DNA from: Tenrec ecaudatus
Taxonomy: Eukaryota; Chordata; Mammalia; Afrosoricida; Tenrecidae
Assembly (NCBI RefSeq): GCF_050624435.1
Contig: NW_027458595.1
Span: 1-64,000, forward strand
Direction of reading: 5' to 3'
Length of the DNA stretch: 64,000 nucleotides
The notes beneath the pieces are model-generated. The model saw only the letters and a list, made by a program, of their open reading frames with translations, had not been told where the DNA came from and did no database searches. Numbering within the stretch: position 1 is the stretch's first letter; each line of letters begins with the position of its first letter. The translations under genes were made by a program, and so were the position numbers. Shown piece by piece: positions 49,493 to 61,514 of the stretch.

Positions 49493-49981
49493 ATTTTTGT
49501 AAATCATTTTATTGGGGGCTCTTACAGGTCTTATAACAATCCATACATCAATTTTGTCAAGCACATTTGTACATATGTTGCAATCATCATTTTCTTTGTA
49601 TGTGAGCCCTTGGTATCAACTCCTTTTATTTCCCTCCCTCCCAACCCTCCCTACCTCATGAACACTTGATAAATTATTAATTATTATTTTTCATATTGTA
49701 CAGAATCCGCTGTCTCCATTCACCCAAGTTCTTGTTGTTCATGCCCCCCAGTCACCCCCTGGGGAGCGGCGTGGTTATACAGTGATCATTGCAGTCAGTT
49801 CCCCCTTTCACACCCCACCTCTCCCCCACCCTCATGGTATCACTACTCCCATTACTGTTCCTAGGGGGTTTATCTGTCCTGAATTCTGTGTGTCCAGAGC
49901 TCTTATCTGCACCAGTGTACATGCTTTGGTCTAGCCGGATTTGTAAGGTAGAACTGGAGTCATGATAGTGGGGTGAGGGCT
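49493..49981 (-). mobile_element. Retrotransposon 3' tail B (units 5/6 junction)
   Basis: Equivalent of 9505-9993. Confidence 0.75.
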
Positions 49982-50704
49982 GGGAGAGTCTGTAACTCTT
50001 TATAGGAGTAGAAAGCTTCACAGGAAAGTGAATTTGAGGCTGAGACCTTGGGAAAAGTTTGGTCAAGATAAACAGATGTGGAGTGGTGTAGGGAAGGAAA
50101 GATTAAAAATAACCTGGTCCAGGATCCTCACAAATTTTAAGTTCATTTGACGCTCCCTAGGGAGGAAGGAGGAAGAGCTATCAGCAGGCAGGCTGTGTCA
50201 TGCCTACAGCCTCTACAAAAATGCTTCCTGACTCTTCTCAGAAATTCTGCCAGGTGCTACCAGCCTCCTGAGTCTGAGAATGGTTCCTCTATGTTCTTAT
50301 GAAGCTGAGGAAGGTTGGCACAAAAATATTTGGGAATCCAAGGAGCATGGTGAGGTCATTTCAGGGGGTCATGAGGAATGACTAGTAGGGATTTCAGCCA
50401 AATTAAAGGGCTTAGCAATTTGAATACCAGCTGACTCTGACCTTGATCAAGCCTCTTTACCTTTCTGGGTCAATTAAAAAAATTATTTTTTACCAGGTTT
50501 CTACTATATGTCAGATATGGGGAAGCAGTAGACAAACCAATAGAAGCTAGGAAATTTGATCCCACCTGTACAGATGTTGCTTCTAAAGACAGCATTCTTT
50601 ATGTATGAGTTTGCCAGTAGTAATAATTGTCGTTAATCGTGCACTCTTGCCTGAAGAAAAATCCAAGAATCTGTGTCTTTGTACCTCCCTTTTGACACCC
50701 TCAA

Positions 50705-50910
50705 GGAACCCAGTGGTGCTGTGAGGAAGGCATTGGCCTGCTAACCCAAATACTGGCAGTTCAAACCCACCTGATGCTCCAAAGAAGATGAGACTGTCTG
50801 TTCCCCTGAAGATATATCCTTTTGGAAACCCCACAGAGCAACTCTACTCTGTCCTATGAGAGTCAGAATAGACTAGTGAGGACAGTAGATGTGGTTTGGG
50901 TTTGGTTTCA
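50705..50910 (-). mobile_element. AfroSINE, reverse (unit 6)
   Basis: Equivalent of 752-957. Confidence 0.75.
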
Positions 50911-51512
50911 ACACCTCCTCCCTGATCTACCTCATTACATCACAGTGCCTTAATCAGCTCCCCAAGCTGGTTTGTTTTTATGGCAGATTTTCTTTCTCTC
51001 CCCAAGTGCCTGATTGTGGGAAACAGAGGGATTTCTCCCAAGCTGTCTACCCCAAATATATTCCAAACTCAGCTGCTTGCAAATGACTATGCACTTGGAG
51101 GTCATCAGGAATAGATCAGGGGTCATTCTCCCTAAGAGTTATCAGCTATCTAGTGCAAGCAGACACCACTGCTTATCCCACAACAAGTAGGATTCACTCC
51201 CTTCTGATAAGGATAGTAGTTGTCTGTTTCCTTGTAGGAGACACCAGAGAGGTCAAACCCATCCAAAGATGACCAAGGTTAGGCTGCCATCCTAAAACTA
51301 GAATCAGCCCATCTTGTCACATGTATACCCCCCAATCTCTACTCTTGCTATTGCATTTCCATAGACCATCCCCTCTCATTACTGTATCACCTATAGCACA
51401 TCCCCTTCCTGTGACATGGGTCCTCACCTGTCATTAGGGGGCTTGCATGCCCCCAGAGTTCTGTCTTGGTTAACTTCACTCATTCCCTCTATGCTGGCTT
51501 TAGGGGAAGTTA

Positions 51513-54379
51513 ATGGGAGGGCTAGGCCCCCCTGAATGCCCTAAGGAAATGACCCGGCATCCACAGTTAACAAACCTTTTTCCTTCCATTTCTAATTCCA
51601 TGTGGGGGCGCTGTTTCTCCACAACAGCAGTCCAGAAGACTGCTTGATTTATAGGGTGGTCAAACTTCTCAAGTACTCTTTCCTGATAGGTATAAATTTT
51701 TACTCTAGAAATGCAAGGAAGGGAAAATTGGCTTAAGCGATCCTACATTTTTACAAACCATGGTATATCAGAACTCATTACTGCCTTAATTTCTTCTTCA
51801 CAATCCTGACCAATAACTCCAGCAACACATTGAGAATTTATGTTGGACTTTCTTTTTTTTTTTTTTTTTTGGACTTTCTTAATAAACATCCTATAGTTCT
51901 TTTAGGTAGTGGACCCCAATTACTGCTCTTCATTTCTGATTCAATCACAGTTTTGGGTTTTTTCTTACAACTCTTATCAACTCCAGTATCAATTTTAATT
52001 TCTTGAGTACTAAGGTTAAATCTTCCTGATAGAAACTGTATTAATCTTTCAATAAGAGGTCCCTGCTTTTGAGGATCAAGCTCCTGTGAAGGCTTCTGAG
52101 CCATCTCTTGGTTATTCAAACCAACTGCAGTGAGAACAGAGACTAGGTTTTTGCCTCTTTGGCTAGGTCTGTTCTCCTGCTGTGAGGCTGCTAGATAAAG
52201 GCGATTTCTCTCAAAGATCTTCTTTGCTCCAGTAGGCAGACACCTTGCCTACCACGCTCTGCTATGAGGGCTCTGCATCAAGCTTCTTCCACTATTTTCC
52301 CGCCGGGAAGTCTTTGCTAATGGCGACCCTTCACTGTTGATTTTTGAACGACATTGGCTCGCCCAATGAGTTCCCTTCCTACAATGGAGGCAGAGTTCAG
52401 GTTCGTTTAAACCCGATCTCCATGGTCCTGGCCCATGCTCTGACATTGGCCGCAGCCTGCTCTGCCTACACTCTTTTGAAGATGACTTGTCTTCCCACAA
52501 CTAAAGCACTTTCTTCCAGGTCTGATATAGTTTGCCAATGAAGCTGCCATGAGGTCTGCCTTGTATTCCTCTGCCTCTACATTCCTGCATATCCTAAAAT
52601 AACCCAGCAAAGTGCCCTGTTCGCTGTAGGGATGCAAGGCATTTTTACAGTGCTTATTAGAGAAATCATAAGATAGCTTGTGCACTAGGTCTCTTACTGC
52701 CTGAACATTCTTCACACATTTGGAAATAGCATCTTCCAGTCGGGACACAAAGTCAGCGTAACGCTCATCATTCTGTTGTCTTATAGCCCTGTAACGCGGC
52801 GTTCTCTCTTCTGATGGAATTATCTTTTCCCAGGCCCTTAAGCAAACCTCATGTATCTGTCCTATTGTCTGTTCAGTAAACTGTAGTTGAGACTCAACTG
52901 TAATATAATTTGCAGCCCCTAGCAATTGATGAATTCCTATATCTATCCCATCCTCAGCATTCTTCCCAGCTCTTGCAAGGGCTGCTTCCTTCCATAGCAT
53001 TTGATATCACAAGCATTCTGAAGAGTAAAGACAAATTCTCACTAAAGCTTTCCAATCTGTAGGGGTCCAGCTGTCAGACTCTGCTAGAGCCCTTATCATG
53101 CTAATTACAAAATGGGAGTCTGGGCCCTAGTCATTGATTGCCTGCTTGAGATCTTTTAGCAACTTAAAAGGCAAAGGCACTGTGAATTCCTTTTGGTTCT
53201 AACAGGATAAGACATCTTGCATTCTAAATCTTCTTCTGCAATCCCTCTTCCTACTCTGGAGAGTAAAGGTGCTTTCCTATACTTTGCTTCTTTACATCTA
53301 TTCTCTGAGCTACTCTTTTCAATCTGGATATCTTGGAGTTCCACTTCCTGAACTTCACCTTCTGTGCTAGCTCTCCTAGTTTGCATTTCTTTGGAGCTAA
53401 TCTCTCTACCTTCAGGGCTGGCTTGCTTGATTGTTTTACAATCTCTGGCCTATCTTACACTAAATTCCAGCAGGAGAGCAGTTGCTTTTACTATGTCCCC
53501 TTCTGACTCAGGCTCATTCTTTTAGCCCTGCCTAAAATCTTCTCATCTGCCTGAAACCCGTTCTCACTGCTTCTCATCTGATTTAAATTTGGGCATCTTA
53601 GACGTTGCCTGTTCTGCTTCTTGGCTTTCTCTACCTTTGAAAGCAAGGGAGCTTCCTGGGATTGTTTAATAGCCATGCTTTGGATCTTGCAATCCACTGC
53701 CTCTAGTACTGTATCACCTTTAAACCTTCGGAGTCTGCAGTCTCGCGAGAGCATACAGGCTTTGGCAATGAGGTTCTGTTCTAGAATTGGAGGCTTTAGA
53801 TAACAAACCAATCCCTGCCTTTTCAGTTTTTCCTAAAGTTTCATAACCTAAATCATGCTTATTCACAGACACTTTAGCTTGCTTTTCTAGATTTGAATAG
53901 ACACAAGACTTCTCACTAGACTGTTCATCCTTATTCTCTTCCTCCTGCAAAAGTTTTAAAACCATCTTAACTTGTACCCACAGAGACCACTTCTCCATAG
54001 GGATACTCTCCCCATCTCTGTGCTTCCTTTAAGTTGACAATGACCTCCTCCCAGGTCTCTAAATCAAAAGTTCCTTCCTCTGAGAACCATGAATTATACC
54101 TTTTTACTACTTTTAGAAAACATTGTATCTTTTTCTTCGTTACTTTTACACCTTGTCTTTTCAGTAAGTAGAGAGCATGGTACCATAAGTTTCAGGTTTA
54201 CTTTTACCTTGCTCCCATTATCCTCTTTAAAATTCTAATTCACTATTTCCACTACTTCTCTGTCAATCCCCACACCGGATCCTCACTTCACACAATTTTC
54301 AAATTCACTCTACATACCAATGGGGCCATATAATTGTTATATGGGATATAACTCATATTGTCCCATGTTGTGCGCCATT
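51513..54379 (-). pseudogene. gag-pro: ERV class II gag-pro remnant (unit 6)
   Basis: Poly-T of 18. Capsid/nucleocapsid ORF at 52407-53000; second knuckle ORF at 52249-52500. A at 53452. Confidence 0.8.
54360..54377 (-). other. tRNA-Lys-type primer binding site (unit 6)
   Basis: CpG lost (T at 54366). Confidence 0.75.
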
Positions 54380-54713
54380 TGTCTGGGGAAGCCCGCCTTG
54401 TGCTGGGGCTCCAGCCTCCAGCCCAGTCCTTGAGCCTCCTGCCTGGTCTCCATCCCACCTCCCTTCGTCCACACTGAGCGTGGACCTGGCTGGTAAGATC
54501 ATGGCCATCCAGGAGGTGAGCATGCTACCATGAATTGTGTCTGACTGCATTATTGTAATGTCTCTTCTATCGCTCATGCTCCCGGTGACTTTAATATAAT
54601 ATTTATATATCTCAACCATACAATTGTGCTTATTGAACCCAAGATTACTGGTGGGGGGCTGGCACCCCAACTCATACCACAGTACATACCATTTGTCTAG
54701 TTCTTCAATGCTT
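54380..54713 (-). mobile_element. 5' LTR-like segment (unit 6)
   Basis: Equivalent of 4426-4759. Confidence 0.45.
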
Positions 54714-55169
54714 CCTCTCCCGCTCACTCCCTCCAACTATCATGACCTCAGCTCTACCTTACAAAGCCGGCTAGACCAGAGCATGTACACTGGTACAGAT
54801 AAGAACTCTCAACACACAGAATCCAGGACAGATAAACCCTTCAGGAACAGTAATGGAAGTAGTGATAACATGAGGGTAGGGATGAGATAGAGGGAACTGA
54901 TAGCAATGATTGATGTATTAACACTCACACCCCAGGGGGACAAGCAACAGAAACATTGGTGAAGTGAGACCTTGGACATTGTAAAATATGAAAGTATAAT
55001 TTATCAAGGTTTCATGAGGGTGGGAGAGTGGGAGAGAAGGGGGAAAAAGGAGCTGATACCAAGGGGTCAAGTATAAAGAAAATGATGATGGTACCGTAGG
55101 TACAAATGTGCTTGATACAATTGATGTATGCATTGTTATAAGTGGTGTAAGAGCCCCCGATAAAATGAC
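54714..55169 (+). mobile_element. Retrotransposon 3' tail A (unit 6)
   Basis: Equivalent of 4760-5215. Confidence 0.75.
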
Positions 55170-55257
55170 TCAATTTTTTAAAAGTGTTTAGGTAGATCTT
55201 GATGGAGGATAGATTGAGAAACAATAGTTTCAGAATTTGATAATTTTGCTTAATAAT

Positions 55258-55474
55258 CAAACTGAAAACTCACTGCCATTGTATCTTTTGTGACTCACAG
55301 CAACCCTGACTTTCAGCAACCCTATTGGACAGGGTAGAGCAGCCCCTGTGAGTTTCTGAGACTGCAACTCTTTACAGGGGTAGAAAGCCCTAACGTTTCT
55401 CTCTCAGAGCGGGTGGTGGTTTTGAACTATGTGGGTAGCAGCCAAGTGAAAACCACTATGCCACCAGGGCTCCC
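55258..55474 (+). mobile_element. AfroSINE, forward (unit 6)
   Basis: As at 5304-5520 but with T at 55282 (gccattgtatc) in the SINE head. Confidence 0.85.
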
Positions 55475-55848
55475 TGTGCCACATAGCGGGAGCTGTTGTT
55501 TTCCCAAACATTCACTTGGCTATTTCTTTTATAAGAAGCCAAGTAATTTGGCAGCTTATTTCTGTTCCAGTTTTCTTATATAGAAAATGTGGTGACAGTG
55601 TGAACCTGTTTGTTGTAGTTTATGTGAACATAATTGAGTGATCTAGACCAAGTGAGCTAGACCAAGTGAGCTGACTGGTCAAAAATCAGACCTGTGGATT
55701 GCCAAATTGGTTCTGCTGAGATTGGGGCTTTCCTGGATCCACAGGCTTCCTCCAAGCTGTGTCCGAGAAGCTCTGCATTTTAGAGCTACATTTTATAGTT
55801 GAAAGAGAGGCCTAAGGAGGGAGGGAGTCCTTAAGCTCTAAGACCTTA

Positions 55849-56298
55849 ATGCTGTCATTGCTGTCCTCTTTTAGTGTACCTGCAGTTTCCACACTGCAGT
55901 GGGAACCATTGAAACAGCTGTTCTCATTCTCTGAGATGGTGTGCCACCCCACTCCATACCACCACCACCTCATCCCTTTCTCTTATTGTAGAGATAATGC
56001 CCCTTCCATATGTATCTCAGATATTCAATTAATGAAGAAAGACAAAAGTAGGAGAAATGATTTAGATGAAGGAGACCATAAGCATGAGGCCATAATGGGG
56101 TCCAAAGGCTGTGTGGCCATGTCGCTAATTATAGAAATGGATGAAATCTGCCACAAAAATGTGATTGGAGGCAGAGCAATTCATCACTCTCTCAGGCAGG
56201 ACTACATAAGTGAGAATGGGGCCATTATGGAGACATGGAGACGATCACAGATTAGAAAGGCTTACTGGATTTGTTCTGGGGCCTTCCGACCACTATAA
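55849..56298 (+). CDS. 149-codon ORF of unknown status (unit 6)
   Basis: Identical translation to 5895-6344. Confidence 0.13.
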   Translation: MLSLLSSFSVPAVSTLQWEPLKQLFSFSEMVCHPTPYHHHLIPFSYCRDNAPSICISDIQLMKKDKSRRNDLDEGDHKHEAIMGSKGCVAMSLIIEMDEICHKNVIGGRAIHHSLRQDYISENGAIMETWRRSQIRKAYWICSGAFRPL

Positions 56299-56390
56299 CT
56301 CATGACCACAAGGTCTTAGACTTTCCCAATTTCCATTGAGGACCTTCCCAGGGAAGTCCCAGAGGGCAGATTGCTCCTCTCTGCTCTGGC

Positions 56391-57154
56391 TAGTTGTTGT
56401 TGCGTGCCATTGAGGACACTTGGACTCGTCGTGACCTCACATACAACCGAATGAAACACTGTAGGGTCGTGCACCATCCTCACAATTGTTCCTGTGCCTG
56501 AACCACCGATGAAGCCACTGAGTCCATCCACTTCTTCGAGGACCTCCTCTGTTTCATGGCTTCTCCACTGTACCAAATAGGATGTCCTTCTCCAGGGACT
56601 GGTCTCTCCTGACAACATGTCCAAAGTATGTAAGATGGCGTCTTGCCATCCTTGCCTCTAAGCAGCACTCTGGCCTTATTTCTTCTGATACAGATTGGTC
56701 AGTCCTTCAGCAGTCCATGGTACTGTCAGTAGTCTTCTGGTGGACCACAATTCGATGCATCTGTTCTTCTACAGCCTTCCTTATTCAGTGTCTAACTTTC
56801 ACATGCATATGATGCAATGGAAAATAGCATGGCTTAGGTCATGTGCACCTTAGTCCTCAGAGTAACATCATTGTTCTTCAACACTATAAAGAGGTTTTCT
56901 GCAGCAGATTTACCCATTACAATACATCTTTTGATCTCCTGACTGCTGTTTCTATGAACATTGATAGTGGATCTAAGCAAGACAAAATCCTTGACAACTG
57001 AAGCCCTTTTCTCTGTTTATCACCTATTGGTCCAGTTTTGGGGATTTTGGTCTTCCTTATATTGAATTGTAACCCATATTGAAGGCTGCAATCCTTGATC
57101 TTCAGCAAGTAGTTCAATTCCTCCTCATTTTCAGCAAACAAATGGTGTCATATA
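56391..57154 (-). mobile_element. RTE LINE fragment (unit 6)
   Basis: Equivalent of 6437-7200. Confidence 0.75.
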
Positions 57155-57239
57155 TGCACACAAGCAGGCTCCCAAAAGTTAGTGGAACAAGGAATCAAAA
57201 GAGAATGGAATTTTTCAGGGACTTTTTGAAATACCAGTT

Positions 57240-57323
<84 letters not shown>
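57240..57323. repeat. Compound microsatellite (TG)11(AG)31
   Basis: 32 nt longer than unit 1. Confidence 0.95.
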
Positions 57324-57327
<4 letters not shown>

Positions 57328-58575
57328 TGTGGGCATAAAACAAACATCAAGCAACATAAGGGAGAATGCTGTTGGCTGCTGTTGAACTGATTCCGGTGCG
57401 CATGCACAGTGACCTGCTGTGTGCACCATAGTGACCCCTCAGAAGCAGATCATCAAGCCTACCTTTCAACTGAAATTCTGAGAATTCACAATTTTCAGAA
57501 GTATGTGGATAACAGTGAAAGCCAAAATTCTATTTGCACAGTCCCCACGTGGATTAAGCTTCCAGTGAATTCCTTCAGACCATTGACCAGGGATGTGAAC
57601 ACTCTTGCCACCAGGCAGAGGGCATTGGAAAGTGGATTACCCCTTAGGCAGCCCATGGTGGGGCTTAGAGACTTGCCTAAGTGTATCCTTGAATCGAGGC
57701 TGCCATTCTGGGCTGCACAGTCATGAGTCATGCCCCCAAAGCCTTGGTTGTTTGGCCCTGGACCACTCTTGTAAACTGTCCTGTTTAACACAGGTCCCAA
57801 TCCTTGTCCTATTCTTGCTTCTGTAGTCCCACCTGGAACTGTGATGTTGGGATCTGCCGCCATGTCCTTTCAAGTCTGTGAATCTCAGATAACCCTTACA
57901 TATCAATAAGACCTCTTGCTAATAGTTTCCCTCCCCTCATCTCGATGGCATGTGTTTGTCCTGTTTAAGATTTAATAAATTATCTTTGAGATTTGGGATA
58001 TCCTCTTACCCTAAAACACAAGGCATCTCTGGGTGTATTCCAGCTGCCAACTTTTTAGGTAGTAGTCAAGAAGTTAGCTGTTATGTCACCCAGGAAGCTG
58101 GGGAAAGGATGATCACCAGAACAAATCCATTATTCCCTCCACTCGCTTCCTAGCCTTTGAATCTCCACCTTGGAGGCAACTATGGCCTTTCTGTTTCTTT
58201 TTGATGATCATGTACGCATGTCCAAGTAAAGCTTACTTTTTACTCTTTTGTATCGCCTATTTCATTAAATATTATATTTTGGAGATTCTTCCAAATGGAT
58301 TCATACAGAATGACCTCATTCATTTAAGAGTGCATGCTGTTACACAATACAGCTATGATAAAATGCATCTAACCAACCTCTCTTTTTTCTCTGTGTATTT
58401 TACCAATTTTCCTGTCAAAATTGACCATATCTGAGTTTGCTTTCAGGGACACCTTAAGTCTAGTACCCCTTGAATCCTAGGGCCTGGAGTCCTCCTCCTC
58501 TTCAGAACCAATCTCTGTGCAGGTGTGCTGGTATGTGAACTGTGAACCCTCTCCCTAAAATCAAAAAATAAAACC

Positions 58576-58716
58576 CAAACTCACTGTCATCAAGTCACTG
58601 TTGACTTGCAGTGACCCTCTGAGTTTCTGAAACTCTGTCTATGGTAGTAGAAAAACCAGTCTTTCTCAGAGCTGCTGGTAGTTTTGAACTGCCAACCATG
58701 TGGATCACAGCATAAC
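58576..58716 (+). mobile_element. AfroSINE interrupted by an LTR (unit 6)
   Basis: Equivalent of 8590-8730. Confidence 0.65.
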
Positions 58717-58881
58717 TGTTAGGTTTCTCGGGTGGGAAATACCTCAGTTCTTGGCATCACAGGAGAAAGAATTCATGTCGAAGACTGATTGTTGATCCAA
58801 ATGGGTTTGTATTAAGGAGAGAAGGTGATAGAGGAGAAGAGAAGAGAAAGAGAGGAGAGAGGGGGAAGGGGGAAAGAAAGG

Positions 58882-58938
<57 letters not shown>

Positions 58939-59150
58939 CCCCACAGAAAAACAGGGAGGTGGTCTCCAGGTTCGGCCTTTAGTGGCTTCGGCTGGGAGGC
59001 GTGGTTGACATTATTGGTTGACCCCATTGGCTGAATTAAGCCCACCTGTCCTGGTTTGCACCCACCTAAGTGCACTGCCTCCCTGCCTCATGTGCCTGAA
59101 TTTGGAGCCTGCCCAGTAGACACCCTGGTCCCAGCTCTAGCTACCTAACA
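58717..59150 (-). mobile_element. Solo LTR (unit 6)
   Basis: 434 bp, AG tract of 54 nt. Two private substitutions lie about 40 bp beyond its right end. Confidence 0.65.
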
Positions 59151-59394
59151 TAAAACTACACCATAACACTACTCCCTCCTAAACAGCACAGCTAAAATTA
59201 TGAGTTGAGCAGAGAAATTGGTTCTTAAAAGAATGCCTTCGCTTACAACCGATTGTCATTTTAAATTTCACTTGATGGTGTAGAGAGAACCAAGAGATCA
59301 TTCCATCCCTCAGATTACTTGTAAACTACTGCAGAAACCTCAGGAAAGCCAGCAATTGCCTGCAAGACTGAGGTAAGAATCTCAAGGTTGACTC

Positions 59395-59494
59395 CCAAAA
59401 CCATACGCATTGCTATAGAGTTGATTCTGACCCATAGCAACCTTACACAGGACAGGGTAGAACTACCTCTGAGTTTCCAAGTCTGAAACTCTCT
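59395..59494 (+). mobile_element. AfroSINE 5' fragment (unit 6)
   Basis: Equivalent of 9405-9504; the preceding site 59363 is C. Confidence 0.7.
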
Positions 59495-59983
59495 ATTTTT
59501 GTAAATCATTTTATTGGGGGCTCTTACAGGTCTTATAACAATCCATACATCAATTTTGTCAAGCACATTTGTACATATGTTGCAATCATCATTTTCTTTG
59601 TATGTGAGCCCTTGGTATCAACTCCTTTTATTTCCCTCCCTCCCAACCCTCCCTACCTCATGAACACTTGATAAATTATTAATTATTATTTTTCATATTG
59701 TACAGAATCCGCTGTCTCCATTCACCCAAGTTCTTGTTGTTCATGCCCCCCAGTCACCCCCTGGGGAGCGGCGTGGTTATACAGTGATCATTGCAGTCAG
59801 TTCCCCCTTTCACACCCCACCTCTCCCCCACCCTCATGGTATCACTACTCCCATTACTGTTCCTAGGGGGTTTATCTGTCCTGAATTCTGTGTGTCCAGA
59901 GCTCTTATCTGCACCAGTGTACATGCTTTGGTCTAGCCGGATTTGTAAGGTAGAACTGGAGTCATGATAGTGGGGTGAGGGCT
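59495..59983 (-). mobile_element. Retrotransposon 3' tail B (units 6/7 junction)
   Basis: Equivalent of 9505-9993. Confidence 0.75.
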
Positions 59984-60706
59984 GGGAGAGTCTGTAACTC
60001 TTTATAGGAGTAGAAAGCTTCACAGGAAAGTGAATTTGAGGCTGAGACCTTGGGAAAAGTTTGGTCAAGATAAACAGATGTGGAGTGGTGTAGGGAAGGA
60101 AAGATTAAAAATAACCTGGTCCAGGATCCTCACAAATTTTAAGTTCATTTGACGCTCCCTAGGGAGGAAGGAGGAAGAGCTATCAGCAGGCAGGCTGTGT
60201 CATGCCTACAGCCTCTACAAAAATGCTTCCTGACTCTTCTCAGAAATTCTGCCAGGTGCTACCAGCCTCCTGAGTCTGAGAATGGTTCCTCTATGTTCTT
60301 ATGAAGCTGAGGAAGGTTGGCACAAAAATATTTGGGAATCCAAGGAGCATGGTGAGGTCATTTCAGGGGGTCATGAGGAATGACTAGTAGGGATTTCAGC
60401 CAAATTAAAGGGCTTAGCAATTTGAATACCAGCTGACTCTGACCTTGATCAAGCCTCTTTACCTTTCTGGGTCAATTAAAAAAATTATTTTTTACCAGGT
60501 TTCTACTATATGTCAGATATGGGGAAGCAGTAGACAAACCAATAGAAGCTAGGAAATTTGATCCCACCTGTACAGATGTTGCTTCTAAAGACAGCATTCT
60601 TTATGTATGAGTTTGCCAGTAGTAATAATTGTCGTTAATCGTGCACTCTTGCCTGAAGAAAAATCCAAGAATCTGTGTCTTTGTACCTCCCTTTTGACAC
60701 CCTCAA

Positions 60707-60912
60707 GGAACCCAGTGGTGCTGTGAGGAAGGCATTGGCCTGCTAACCCAAATACTGGCAGTTCAAACCCACCTGATGCTCCAAAGAAGATGAGACTGTC
60801 TGTTCCCCTGAAGATATATCCTTTTGGAAACCCCACAGAGCAACTCTACTCTGTCCTATGAGAGTCAGAATAGACTAGTGAGGACAGTAGATGTGGTTTG
60901 GGTTTGGTTTCA
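60707..60912 (-). mobile_element. AfroSINE, reverse (unit 7)
   Basis: Equivalent of 752-957. Confidence 0.75.
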
Positions 60913-61514
60913 ACACCTCCTCCCTGATCTACCTCATTACATCACAGTGCCTTAATCAGCTCCCCAAGCTGGTTTGTTTTTATGGCAGATTTTCTTTCTC
61001 TCCCCAAGTGCCTGATTGTGGGAAACAGAGGGATTTCTCCCAAGCTGTCTACCCCAAATATATTCCAAACTCAGCTGCTTGCAAATGACTATGCACTTGG
61101 AGGTCATCAGGAATAGATCAGGGGTCATTCTCCCTAAGAGTTATCAGCTATCTAGTGCAAGCAGACACCACTGCTTATCCCACAACAAGTAGGATTCACT
61201 CCCTTCTGATAAGGATAGTAGTTGTCTGTTTCCTTGTAGGAGACACCAGAGAGGTCAAACCCATCCAAAGATGACCAAGGTTAGGCTGCCATCCTAAAAC
61301 TAGAATCAGCCCATCTTGTCACATGTATACCCCCCAATCTCTACTCTTGCTATTGCATTTCCATAGACCATCCCCTCTCATTACTGTATCACCTATAGCA
61401 CATCCCCTTCCTGTGACATGGGTCCTCACCTGTCATTAGGGGGCTTGCATGCCCCCAGAGTTCTGTCTTGGTTAACTTCACTCATTCCCTCTATGCTGGC
61501 TTTAGGGGAAGTTA

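Larger units (their letters stand above)
49954..59955 (+). repeat. Array unit 6 (10002 bp)
   Basis: Relative to unit 1: +1 T, +32 in TG/AG, +4 in AG. Private T at 55282, C at 59189 and T at 59198. Confidence 0.97.
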
